From contig DAOUWX010000095.1 of NCBI GenBank assembly GCA_030666935.1, positions 1 to 6,839 of the forward strand: a DNA stretch of 6,839 nt. Direction: 5' to 3'. The DNA comes from Atribacterota bacterium (GTDB taxonomy: Bacteria > Atribacterota > Phoenicimicrobiia > Phoenicimicrobiales > Phoenicimicrobiaceae). A program made the position numbers and the translations under genes. Positions 1 through 6,154 of this stretch are shown here, piece after piece (position 1 is the first letter of the stretch; the number at the start of each line of letters is the position of its first letter). The notes below the pieces were generated by a model that saw only the letters and a program-made list of their open reading frames with translations, was not told where the DNA came from and searched no databases.

Positions 1-566
1 CTGAAGAACTAAAATCTTTTATTAATACCTATTTTGAAACAAGGCATAAATTAGAAGAAAAAATTGAAGGTTCGGACCTTGAAAAAATCAAAAGCAAGAA
101 ATCGCTCAAAGCTTTAATTGAGAAATTAGAAGAAATACAAACTCTTTTATGGGAAAAACAAAAAAAATTAAAGGCCAATGCTTTAAATGATGAAAAGATA
201 GAAGAAACAAGAAAAGAAATTAACGACTTGACCGCTGAGATTGAAAAGTTTAATAGAGAGATTTCTCAAAGAACTTTGGGCGGGCAGATATATTTAGTCT
301 TAAATGATGAAGAGATAACCGAACAATTTAAGAAATTCTGGTTAGATGGCAAAGTGATAAAAGAAATTGATTATCCTATTTTCTTTGCGGTGAACCAAAA
401 ATCGCTTAAAGATAATAAAGGAGGATATAGATATAAAAGGGGGGTTAAAGGAGAATTTATTTTAGATAAACATGGGCGGGGTATAATTGACCATGATATA
501 GATGAAATAGCCGAGGCTTTTGTAAAGTTTGCCAAAAAGCAGGATTTTGATTTCTGGGGGGCTTAA
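1..566 (+). CDS. hsdM: Type I restriction-modification DNA methylase subunit HsdM, C-terminal fragment
   Basis: This is the last 187 codons of a gene that begins before the window; reading starts in phase at base 3 and is open to the TAA at 564-566. The first ~90 residues are a charged Lys/Glu-rich helical, probably coiled-coil, stretch. They are followed by a conserved type I M-subunit tail: KDNKGGYRYKRG, then GEFILDKHGRGIIDHDIDEIA, then AFVKFAKKQDFDFWG just before the stop. That ending is highly characteristic of HsdM. The SAM-binding and NPPF/NPPY catalytic motifs lie upstream and cannot be checked. In the family, two HsdM subunits with one HsdS form an adenine-N6 methyltransferase, and HsdR adds cleavage. 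The TTG at 228 is internal and not a start. hsdS follows after 4 nt, which implies co-transcription. Confidence 0.9.
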   Translation, partial: EELKSFINTYFETRHKLEEKIEGSDLEKIKSKKSLKALIEKLEEIQTLLWEKQKKLKANALNDEKIEETRKEINDLTAEIEKFNREISQRTLGGQIYLVLNDEEITEQFKKFWLDGKVIKEIDYPIFFAVNQKSLKDNKGGYRYKRGVKGEFILDKHGRGIIDHDIDEIAEAFVKFAKKQDFDFWGA

Positions 567-570
567 AAAT

Positions 571-1836
571 ATGGCCAGGATAAGTATTGTAAAATTATCA
601 AAAATTGAAGGGGTTAAAAGGTTTGATGCAGGCCGTTACCGTACAAGCTTTCTTAAATTAGAGAAGGACCTGAAGAAAATTACTGTCATCAGAAAATTAG
701 GATATCTTGTAGCAGAACCGGTTAGGACGGGACATATCTCGAGAGGTCGAGATATTTACCGGGGTGATATAAAAATTCATTTTTTAAAAACAGATAATTT
801 GAGGGAAGGGGTAATTGATTTTGAAAATTCAGATTTCTTACCTGCCCGAAGCTTATCGGAGAGTGATTACTTAAAATTTAAAGATGTTACGGTAACCATT
901 AGCGGAGCACACTATGATGTCATTGGCAGAGCGGCGATTTTCTTAGATTATCATCCACAATCAGTAACCAACCAAAATATCGCGGTCATAAAAACGGATG
1001 AGAATTTGCTCAATCCCTTCTATCTGACCATATTTTTAAACTCCAAATATGGCAAGGAACAGCTTTGGATGTTAAGCAGGCAAACCGGGCAGTTTAACTT
1101 AAGCTGTAGAGAAGTAGAAGAACTGCTAATTCCTCTACTTGATGTAGATTTTCAGCAGGAGATAGAGACACTTGCTAAAAATTTTTTTGATTTAATTGAA
1201 AAGGCAAAATCCCTTTACTCCCAGGCTGAAAAACTTCTTTTAGAAAAACTGGGACTAAAAGGTTTCCAGGCAAAATATGAACTTTCTTATACGGCTAATC
1301 TTTCTAAGGTGTTTGGAGTTCACCGTATAGATGCAGAGTATTTTCAGACCACTTATGATAGTTTTATGGAAGGTTTAAAAGAGCGTTCTGAGATAGCAAA
1401 ACTTAAGGAATTTATACTCGACTTTCAAAAACTCAAATCTCCTTATGAGCCCAAGGTCGGAGATTTTCTCTTAACCAAAGATTTAATGCCAGTAATAGCT
1501 TATGTGGTAAAGGAACCCGTAGAAGGGATTGCCACCAGTAGTATTTCGATATTAAAGGTTAATGAAAATAAAATTAATAAAGAATATTTAGCTCTTTGTA
1601 TTAATTCAATTATCGGGAAGCTGCAGATAAAAAGAGAAGGTGGAGGGTCGACAATTATCCACTGGAGACCCGAACAGATTAAAAATTTACAAGTTCCGAT
1701 CCTTTATAAAAAAGTTCAAGAAGAAATCTCATCACTAATTGAGCAATCACATGAAACAAAACAGAGAGCAAGAGAATTATGGGAAGAAGCAAAAAGAAAA
1801 GTTGAAAGGGCAATTGAAAATGAAATTCGCAAATAG
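571..1836 (+). CDS. hsdS: Type I restriction-modification specificity subunit HsdS
   Basis: A 421-residue protein that would select the bipartite DNA target of the type I enzyme. It has the two-half layout of HsdS. The first half opens with GVKRFDAGRYR (14-24) and the first target-recognition domain runs to ~190. A central helical spacer follows (QQEIETLAKNFFDLIEKAKS, 195-214, then KLLLEKLGL). The second half opens with the matching GVHRIDAEYF (249-258), a second recognition domain runs to ~378, and a C-terminal charged helix (380-421) ends it. The second recognition domain looks shorter than the first. I chose ATG 571 because a GGGGG ribosome site (556-560) precedes it and hsdM stops 4 nt upstream. 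A TTG at 529 would overlap hsdM and add 14 residues with no family resemblance. The length is usual for the family and the frame is intact. No hsdR follows, so it must be upstream or absent. Confidence 0.92.
   Translation: MARISIVKLSKIEGVKRFDAGRYRTSFLKLEKDLKKITVIRKLGYLVAEPVRTGHISRGRDIYRGDIKIHFLKTDNLREGVIDFENSDFLPARSLSESDYLKFKDVTVTISGAHYDVIGRAAIFLDYHPQSVTNQNIAVIKTDENLLNPFYLTIFLNSKYGKEQLWMLSRQTGQFNLSCREVEELLIPLLDVDFQQEIETLAKNFFDLIEKAKSLYSQAEKLLLEKLGLKGFQAKYELSYTANLSKVFGVHRIDAEYFQTTYDSFMEGLKERSEIAKLKEFILDFQKLKSPYEPKVGDFLLTKDLMPVIAYVVKEPVEGIATSSISILKVNENKINKEYLALCINSIIGKLQIKREGGGSTIIHWRPEQIKNLQVPILYKKVQEEISSLIEQSHETKQRARELWEEAKRKVERAIENEIRK
734..755. repeat. Perfect 9-bp inverted repeat inside hsdS
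   Basis: ATATCTCGA (734-742) and TCGAGATAT (747-755) are exact reverse complements separated by GAGG. The element lies in the first target-recognition domain, where it encodes part of HISRGRDI. It could form a hairpin in RNA or DNA. No second copy was noticed in the window, so there is no evidence that it takes part in inversion or domain shuffling, and chance is a fair explanation in AT-rich DNA. Confidence 0.4.
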
Positions 1837-1941
1837 CCGCGAACATTGCTCTGTATTCCTTTGCTTCCTCAAAAGTGGCCAGAAGTTTGGATTCTAATTA
1901 AATTATCAAATTCTTATTGCCTCTAAAGGACTTGATCTGAT

Positions 1942-2568
1942 ATGAAGAGTAATAATAATTTAATGGCAAAGATATACGACCCTATTTTTTATTTACCTCT
2001 TAAGTCAATAAGAATTGCGGTAATGAATGAGCTTTTAAAATATAAAGAGAAAGTAATTTTAGATTTATGTTGCGGCACCGGGAATCAGCTTAACTTACTT
2101 TCAAAACACGGATTTAGAAACCTTTATTGTCTCGATATATCTGATTCAATGTTAGAAATTGCAAAAAGAAGTAATTCCTCTATAAAAATTTATAATGAGG
2201 ATGCAACAAAAACAAGTTTTAAAAATAAATTATTCGATGTAGTAATTATTAGTTTTGCAATACACGAAAAAAATAGGAATACTCAACAAGCTCTTATAGA
2301 TGAAGCATATAGAATTATAAAAAAAGATGGATTTATGCTTGTTGTTGATTATGTTTTTGATGATAAAACGACTAAATTTGGTAGAATAGTAATAAGTATG
2401 ATTGAAGGAATCGCTGGTGGAGAGCATTATATAAATTTTAAAAGCTACATACAAAACGATGGGCTATTGAGTTTGATAGAAAAAGACAAATTTAAACTTG
2501 TAAAATATAATAGAATGTCGTTCGGGGCTGTAACTATATCAATATATCAAAAAATACCTCTCTTTTGA
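1942..2568 (+). CDS. Class I SAM-dependent methyltransferase, UbiE/MenG-like, substrate unknown
   Basis: A 208-residue soluble methyltransferase of the Rossmann type. Motif I is VILDLCCGTGNQL (38-50), which forms the SAM-binding glycine loop. The acidic residue that normally holds the ribose hydroxyls is D65 in LYCLDISDSMLEIAKR. An EDAT segment (86-89) is the usual adenine contact, FDVVIISFAIHE (98-109) is motif IV, and RIIKKDGFMLVVDY (124-137) is the post-motif strand. The later GGEHYINFKSYIQNDGL (159-175) resembles the equivalent segment of UbiE/MenG-like enzymes, but the real methyl acceptor cannot be read from the sequence. ATG 1942 is preceded by AAAGGA (1925-1930) with an 11-nt gap; ATG 1963 is a weaker alternative. 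Three counted 60-base lines (1981, 2041, 2161) give about 28% GC, below the ~42% of two counted lines in the MFS gene. This hints at separate ancestry. Confidence 0.85.
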   Translation: MKSNNNLMAKIYDPIFYLPLKSIRIAVMNELLKYKEKVILDLCCGTGNQLNLLSKHGFRNLYCLDISDSMLEIAKRSNSSIKIYNEDATKTSFKNKLFDVVIISFAIHEKNRNTQQALIDEAYRIIKKDGFMLVVDYVFDDKTTKFGRIVISMIEGIAGGEHYINFKSYIQNDGLLSLIEKDKFKLVKYNRMSFGAVTISIYQKIPLF

Positions 2569-2629
2569 TTTGGTTTTTAATCTTTATAACCGTCTACCTT
2601 TTTATTTATATTAGTTGAGGAGAAATATG

Positions 2630-3811
2630 ATGAAGTATGACTTTGACGAGGTTATTGACCGCACTAATTATCATTCCGTAAAATGGGATGAATTGGAAAC
2701 TATTTTTGGGGATATCCCCCAAGATGTGCTTCCCATGTGGGTTGCCGATATGGAGTTTAGGTCACCACAACCGGTAATTGAAGCCATAAAAAAAGCAAAT
2801 GAACATGGTATTTATGGTTATACCTCCAGGCCATTATCCTATTATCAGGCAATAATTGATTGGATGGAAAAAAGACATAATTGGAAAATAAAAAAAGATT
2901 GGCTGGCTTTTAGTCCGGGGGTCGTTCCTGCTTTAAGTTTTATTATCAGAGCATTTTGTCAACCCGGTGATAAGGTTGTTGTTCAGCCACCGGTTTATTA
3001 TCCCTTTTTTCGGGTAATAGAAAATAACGGCTGCCATGTAGTGAATAATCCCTTAAAACTTAGCAATAAAAAATATTTTATAGATTGGGAGGATTTAGAA
3101 AGAAAGGTTGATGACCCCAGAGTAAAGTTATTGATATTATGCAGTCCGCATAATCCGGTGGGGAGGGTGTGGCAGAAAGAAGAGCTTATTATACTGGGAG
3201 AAATTTGTTTAAAACACCATATTATCGTTGTTTCTGATGAAATCCATGCCGATATTTTATTTAAAGGATATATACATACACCCTTTGCTTCAATTTCACC
3301 GGCATTTGCTCACAATTCAATTACCTGCACTGCACCGAGCAAAACTTTTAATTTAGCAGGACTTCAAACTTCTTCTATTATAATCCCCAATAAAAAATAT
3401 TATAAAATCTATGAAAATATCTTAGATAGTTCAGCCCTTAACGAGAACAATGTTTTTGGACTGGTAGCTTTAGAGGCGGCTTATAGAGATGGAGAAGAAT
3501 GGCTTGAGCAATTGTTATCTTATTTAAATGAAAATCTAAAATTCTTGATGAAATATTTTAAAGAGAGGATTCCAAAAGTAAAAGTTATAAAACCGGAAGG
3601 AACTTATTTGGTTTGGCTGGATTGCCGACAATTAGGATTAAGCGTCAAAGATTTAAATAATTTTATGATTAAAAAAGCCAGAGTAGCCCTTGATGATGGT
3701 CATTGGTTTGGTACTGAAGGAAAGGGTTTCATGAGAATTAATATTGCCTGTCCCCGTTCTTTTCTTGAGGAAGGTCTAAAGAGAATAGAAGAAGCAGTTA
3801 ATAGATTATAG
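2630..3811 (+). CDS. patB: MalY/PatB-type PLP-dependent cystathionine beta-lyase / aminotransferase
   Basis: A 393-residue cytosolic fold-type I PLP enzyme, full length for the MalY/PatB family. That family cleaves the C-S bond of cystathionine or other cysteine conjugates, releasing a thiol, ammonia and pyruvate. The N-terminus (DFDEVIDRTNYHSVKWD, then LPMWVADMEFRSP at 34-46) is diagnostic. Further landmarks are SPGVVPAL (95-102), the aromatic ring-stacking position in PPVYYPFF (120-127), CSPHNPVGRVW (171-181), VSDEIHADI (201-209, with the PLP-nitrogen aspartate D203), and APSKTFNLAGLQ (235-246) with Schiff-base lysine K238. RINIACPR (369-376) carries the substrate carboxylate arginine R369. 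ATG 2630 is chosen because GAGGAG (2617-2622) lies 7 nt upstream; ATG 2627 is too close at 4 nt. True substrate (cystathionine, cysteine or an S-conjugate) is not decidable here. It starts 61 nt after the methyltransferase and could be co-transcribed with it. Confidence 0.92.
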   Translation: MKYDFDEVIDRTNYHSVKWDELETIFGDIPQDVLPMWVADMEFRSPQPVIEAIKKANEHGIYGYTSRPLSYYQAIIDWMEKRHNWKIKKDWLAFSPGVVPALSFIIRAFCQPGDKVVVQPPVYYPFFRVIENNGCHVVNNPLKLSNKKYFIDWEDLERKVDDPRVKLLILCSPHNPVGRVWQKEELIILGEICLKHHIIVVSDEIHADILFKGYIHTPFASISPAFAHNSITCTAPSKTFNLAGLQTSSIIIPNKKYYKIYENILDSSALNENNVFGLVALEAAYRDGEEWLEQLLSYLNENLKFLMKYFKERIPKVKVIKPEGTYLVWLDCRQLGLSVKDLNNFMIKKARVALDDGHWFGTEGKGFMRINIACPRSFLEEGLKRIEEAVNRL

Positions 3812-3851
3812 CAAAAATGCACCAGGGGACGGTTCTCTGTCAGGTTTTTGC
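3811..3851. repeat. REP-like palindromic element / imperfect hairpin after patB
   Basis: Directly at the patB stop, GCAAAAA (3811-3817) is an exact reverse complement of TTTTTGC (3845-3851). Inside lies the GGGGACGGTTCTCTGTC core (3825-3841), which contains a smaller GAC/GTC pair flanked by CC and GG. From memory, cores of the form GGGGACGGTTCT(t/c)TTGTC recur as intergenic REP-like palindromes, often linked to IS200-like or RAYT transposases, in Clostridia and related genomes. This copy lacks the symmetric arms and looks degraded. The outer stem with five T residues could act as a weak terminator for patB. No transposase gene is present in the window. Confidence 0.5.
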
Positions 3852-3916
3852 AGAAATATATTCGTACTTCATACAGATATAAATAAATTAGATAACATAA
3901 TTTTAGGAGGTAAAAT

Positions 3917-5191
3917 ATGGACAAGCTGAACCAATTAGATTCAGACTCGCACGGGGAGAGGAAGATTAGGAAGTATATTATAACAAGGTGGAGCATCCCT
4001 TTTGCTGGGTTCTTGCTTGCTCTAATGGGAGGGTTTTCCTATGCATGGGGTGTTTTTATTATCCCTATGGAGGAAAGCTTTGGCTGGACGAAAGCGGAGG
4101 CTAATTTACCATTTACTGTTTTCGTGTTGGTATTTGCATTATTTATGATTCCTGCAGGAAGGCTGCAGGATAAGATTGGGCCAAGAAGAGTTTCCGCCTT
4201 TGGTGCAGTACTGTTTTTTGTATCCTACGGCTTGGCTGCATTGGTTGACCGCTTTCCTTATCCTTGGTGGTTGGTTATAACCTATAGCGTTATAGGTGGA
4301 ATAGCCTGTGGGCTGACTTATGCTTGTGTTGCTCCACCTGCGAGAAAGTGGTTTCCAGATAAACCAGGGCTTGCCATTTCAGTTGGTGTGAGTGGCTTTG
4401 GATTGGCTGCTTTGGTCATCGCACCTCTCAAAGCAGAGTATTTAATCCCTACTTATGGAATAGAAGGAACCTTTTTTATTATTGCCATTATAACTTCGTT
4501 AGTATCTCTTTTTGCTGCCTGGCTGATAAGAAATCCCCCTGCCGGATGGACACCCCCAGGGTGGAAGGTTGATTATAAAGCAGAGAAGACAATAATGGTA
4601 AGACAAGAATCCGCACCAAAGGAGATGCTTAGGAACCCTATATTTATGATTATGTGGTCAGCAATGGCATTAGTATGCGCAGGAGGATTGATCTGCATCG
4701 GGCTCATCCCTTCCTATGGGAATTTAATCCTTGGTCTAACACCTGTAAAAGCCGCGCTGGCGATGTCCATTTTTGCTGGCTTTAATGGATTTGGTAGACC
4801 TGTGGCCGGACTTTTAGGTGATAGATTCGGAGCAGTACAAGTTATGATCGTCACCTATATTTTACAGACAATGACATTTCTCTTTTTTCATATCTTTGCA
4901 GTAACTTTACCGACATTATATATTGCATCGGCATTTCTGGGGTGGGGCTATGCCGTTACTCTGGCTCTCTTTCCTGCACTAACTTCTATATGTTTTGGTA
5001 CCAAGCATCTGGGAGTTAACTATGGAATTCTAATTACAGCTTTTGGAATCGGCGGTCTCGCACCTGCAGTAGGCTCATGGCTGTTTGATATTACGGGAAG
5101 TTATACTTCAACATTTGTTTCCGCGGGGATAATGGCTGGAATAAGTGTGGTTTTATGTGTAGTTCTCAAAAAGAAGTACACGCTATCATAG
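3917..5191 (+). CDS. MFS transporter, oxalate/formate antiporter (OFA) family
   Basis: A 424-residue inner-membrane carrier with a short charged cytoplasmic N-terminus (1-24) and about twelve hydrophobic helices in two halves. The family start RWSIPFAGFLLALMGGFSYAWG leads into helix 1. The MFS loop 2-3 signature is GRLQDKIGPRR (81-91), and its counterpart in the second half is GRPVAGLLGDRFG (293-305). The central cytoplasmic loop (~205-238) contains NPPAGWTPPGW (206-216), a strong marker of the OFA group, whose members move small carboxylates such as oxalate, formate or related monocarboxylates. The helix 11 region reads NYGILITAFG (368-377). In OxlT-like members, as I recall, a substrate-binding lysine stands near the TAFG position, so the substrate here probably differs from oxalate. 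Strong AGGAGG (3905-3910) lies 6 nt before ATG 3917. It stands alone, 105 nt after patB. Confidence 0.88.
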   Translation: MDKLNQLDSDSHGERKIRKYIITRWSIPFAGFLLALMGGFSYAWGVFIIPMEESFGWTKAEANLPFTVFVLVFALFMIPAGRLQDKIGPRRVSAFGAVLFFVSYGLAALVDRFPYPWWLVITYSVIGGIACGLTYACVAPPARKWFPDKPGLAISVGVSGFGLAALVIAPLKAEYLIPTYGIEGTFFIIAIITSLVSLFAAWLIRNPPAGWTPPGWKVDYKAEKTIMVRQESAPKEMLRNPIFMIMWSAMALVCAGGLICIGLIPSYGNLILGLTPVKAALAMSIFAGFNGFGRPVAGLLGDRFGAVQVMIVTYILQTMTFLFFHIFAVTLPTLYIASAFLGWGYAVTLALFPALTSICFGTKHLGVNYGILITAFGIGGLAPAVGSWLFDITGSYTSTFVSAGIMAGISVVLCVVLKKKYTLS

Positions 5192-5298
5192 GATTATGAG
5201 TTGATGAACAATTGGAATGTTTTATATGCCGATTTAATTGCAAGTATTAATATTCCACATGATTAACAATAGTTATATATTAAGGGGACACAAGTGTT

Positions 5299-5766
5299 AT
5301 GAGAAGAAAAGATAAAGAAATAGTTGATAAAAAAGTAATGGTGTCTATTATTGATAAAGCAATTGTTTGCCGGGTAGCGATGTGCTGGCAAGATGAACCT
5401 TATGTGATACCAATGAATTTTGGTTATCGGGATAATTATATTTACCTGCATTCAGCCAGGGAAGGACGGAAGCTGGACATTCTTCGGAACAATAATAAGG
5501 TTTGTATAGAATTTGATGCTGATGTAGAACTGGTACAATCTCAGGAGGCATGTAAGACCAGTATGAAGTATAAGAGTGTCCTGATTTTTGGAAAAGCAGT
5601 TATTTTAAAAGATATTGCAGAAAAGAAAAGAGCTCTGGATATTATAACGCACCACTATTATTACCATAATTCTCCATCTGTATTTCATTACCCGGAGGAT
5701 GCTTTGGAAAAAGTAATCATTATTAAAGTAAAAGTTGAAAATATGACCAGGAAGGAATCATTATAA
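5299..5766 (+). CDS. Pyridoxamine 5'-phosphate oxidase-related FMN-binding protein (Nim-like)
   Basis: A 155-residue soluble protein of the split-barrel flavin-binding superfamily. The layout is that of NimA-type proteins: MRRKDKEI at the start, CRVAMCWQDEPYVIPMNFGY (24-43), YIYLHSAREGRKLDIL (47-62) with the conserved His51 near the expected flavin-binding site, KVCIEFDAD (67-75), then C85 and YKSVLIFGKA (91-100). The His-rich segment THHYYYHN (117-124) falls in the helical tail typical of the group. Relatives use FMN or a related cofactor for reductions, and some inactivate 5-nitroimidazoles. Most chromosomal members have no known substrate, so resistance should not be assumed. ATG 5299 follows AGGGGA (5283-5288) with a 10-nt gap. 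The gene starts 107 nt after the MFS gene and ends 9 nt before the -35 box of the next promoter. Confidence 0.85.
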   Translation: MRRKDKEIVDKKVMVSIIDKAIVCRVAMCWQDEPYVIPMNFGYRDNYIYLHSAREGRKLDILRNNNKVCIEFDADVELVQSQEACKTSMKYKSVLIFGKAVILKDIAEKKRALDIITHHYYYHNSPSVFHYPEDALEKVIIIKVKVENMTRKESL

Positions 5767-5775
5767 AGAAAAAAA

Positions 5776-5804
5776 TTGACACTTCAGGAATTTAATGGTA
5801 AATT
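5776..5804 (+). promoter_or_regulatory. Sigma-A type promoter of the aroF leader transcript
   Basis: A perfect -35 box TTGACA (5776-5781) is followed after 17 nt by TAAATT (5799-5804), a 4/6 match to TATAAT, with TGG just before it that makes an extended -10. Transcription would start near 5811, about 10 nt before the leader peptide's AAAGGAG site. It is the best promoter match seen in the window and sits immediately after the upstream gene's stop, so the aromatic gene is transcribed independently. Confidence 0.8.
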
Positions 5805-5836
5805 ATATAAAATTATTTTAAAGGAGACAAAAGAAG

Positions 5837-5920
5837 ATGCTGGGGGATAAAAGCTTAATTATGTTTAACTTTAACTTTTATTTTTTCTTTAGAAGCGATG
5901 TTTATACCTTAGTATCTTAG
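5837..5920 (+). CDS. Phenylalanine-rich leader peptide of the aroF attenuator (27 aa)
   Basis: A short reading frame that begins about 26 nt after the predicted transcription start. AAAGGAG (5820-5826) lies 10 nt before the ATG, and TAG is at 5918-5920. The peptide starts MLGDKSLIM, continues with FNFNFYFFF (residues 10-18), and ends RSDVYTLVS. Six of 27 residues are Phe, all within nine codons (5864-5890), and Tyr occurs at 15 and 23. That composition is the hallmark of an attenuator sensor such as the E. coli pheA or pheS leader: low charged tRNA-Phe stalls the ribosome inside the run. The peptide itself probably has no function after it is made. Its last codons (from 5896) form pairing segment A of the downstream RNA switch, and the next large gene is a DAHP synthase. 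Phe is the likely signal, with Tyr possibly contributing. Confidence 0.88.
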   Translation: MLGDKSLIMFNFNFYFFFRSDVYTLVS

Positions 5921-6034
5921 AGATTTAAAAAAAGATACCATAGGCATAAACATCGAGTTATGCCTATGGTATCTTTATATGCATAGTAAAACATATAAAG
6001 GCTATAGGTTTTTTATTACCTATAGTCTTTTTTT
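5896..6034 (+). promoter_or_regulatory. Five-segment transcription attenuator controlling aroF
   Basis: Five RNA segments can pair only with their neighbours. A (5896-5918, end of the leader frame) pairs with B (5932-5955): 10 bp, one A/C mismatch, 3 bp, a 2x3 internal loop, then 7 bp. B (5931-5949) pairs perfectly with C (5958-5976) over 19 bp around an 8-nt loop. C (5963-5981) pairs with D (5992-6008): 9 perfect bp (CTTTATATG with CATATAAAG), a 2-nt bulge, then 8 bp with two G-U. D (5997-6009) pairs with E (6018-6030) as the terminator. If ribosomes stall on the Phe codons, A stays free, so A:B and C:D form and the terminator is blocked. If ribosomes reach the stop codon, A is covered, so B:C and D:E form and transcription ends. 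The pairings are seen in the sequence; the mechanism is inferred. The 120 nt after the terminator (6035-6154) shows no further clear structure. Confidence 0.85.
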
Positions 6035-6036
6035 AT
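5997..6036 (+). terminator. Rho-independent terminator of the aroF attenuator
   Basis: AAAGGCTATAGGT (5997-6009) pairs with ACCTATAGTCTTT (6018-6030): 13 bp with a single G-U and an 8-nt U-rich loop. It is followed by a T tract (6028-6034) and more T residues to 6040. It lies between the leader peptide and aroF, not after a complete gene, which is the position of a conditional terminator. Its left arm overlaps the antiterminator partner segment. Confidence 0.9.
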
Positions 6037-6154
6037 TTTATATCCGGGTTTATCTTGGAGGGGATAAAAATATTTAGAATAATGAGTAAAGGTTATGTTA
6101 ATGAGAGGAATTAGGGCACAATAAAAACTACAAAAAAATAAAGGAGGAATAAAA

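Noticed and set aside
1837..1941. Possible remnant gene between hsdS and the methyltransferase; the minus strand reads ATFEEAKEYRAMFAA and the + strand reads ALYSFASSKVARSLDSN
   Set aside because: The minus frame has no start codon after its in-frame stop, and the + frame has no start or ribosome site. Neither reading gives a recognisable family, so this may be chance in a 105-nt spacer.
2230..2454. Open frames on the minus strand (for example 2230-2454, 3700-3996, 5263-5551, 6365-6574)
   Set aside because: Each is antisense to, or largely overlapped by, a well-supported + strand gene and encodes low-complexity sequence with no recognisable motif.
3848..3916. Promoter for the MFS gene starting at TTGCAG 3848
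   Set aside because: No acceptable -10 box occurs 16-18 nt downstream. The TATAAA at 3879 is about 25 nt away.
5192..5298. Promoter for the Nim-like gene (TTGATG 5201-5206, 16 nt, TATATG 5223-5228)
   Set aside because: Both boxes are only 4/6 matches, and such matches are frequent in AT-rich spacers.
5299..5766. Calling the split-barrel protein a nitroimidazole resistance gene
   Set aside because: Family resemblance alone does not show this activity. Most chromosomal relatives have no demonstrated link to resistance.
6056..6113. Second leader frame after the terminator, with a GGAGGGG-like site at 6057-6063 and a 10-codon frame from ATG 6082
   Set aside because: The site is about 18 nt from that ATG, far too long, and nothing closer is a usual start codon. 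The aroF ribosome site at 6141-6147 is independent.
5811..6154. T-box riboswitch upstream of aroF
   Set aside because: The expected conserved T-box bulge (AGGGTGGNACCGCG-like) and the stem I layout are absent. A translated Phe-rich frame and neighbour-pairing segments explain the leader better.
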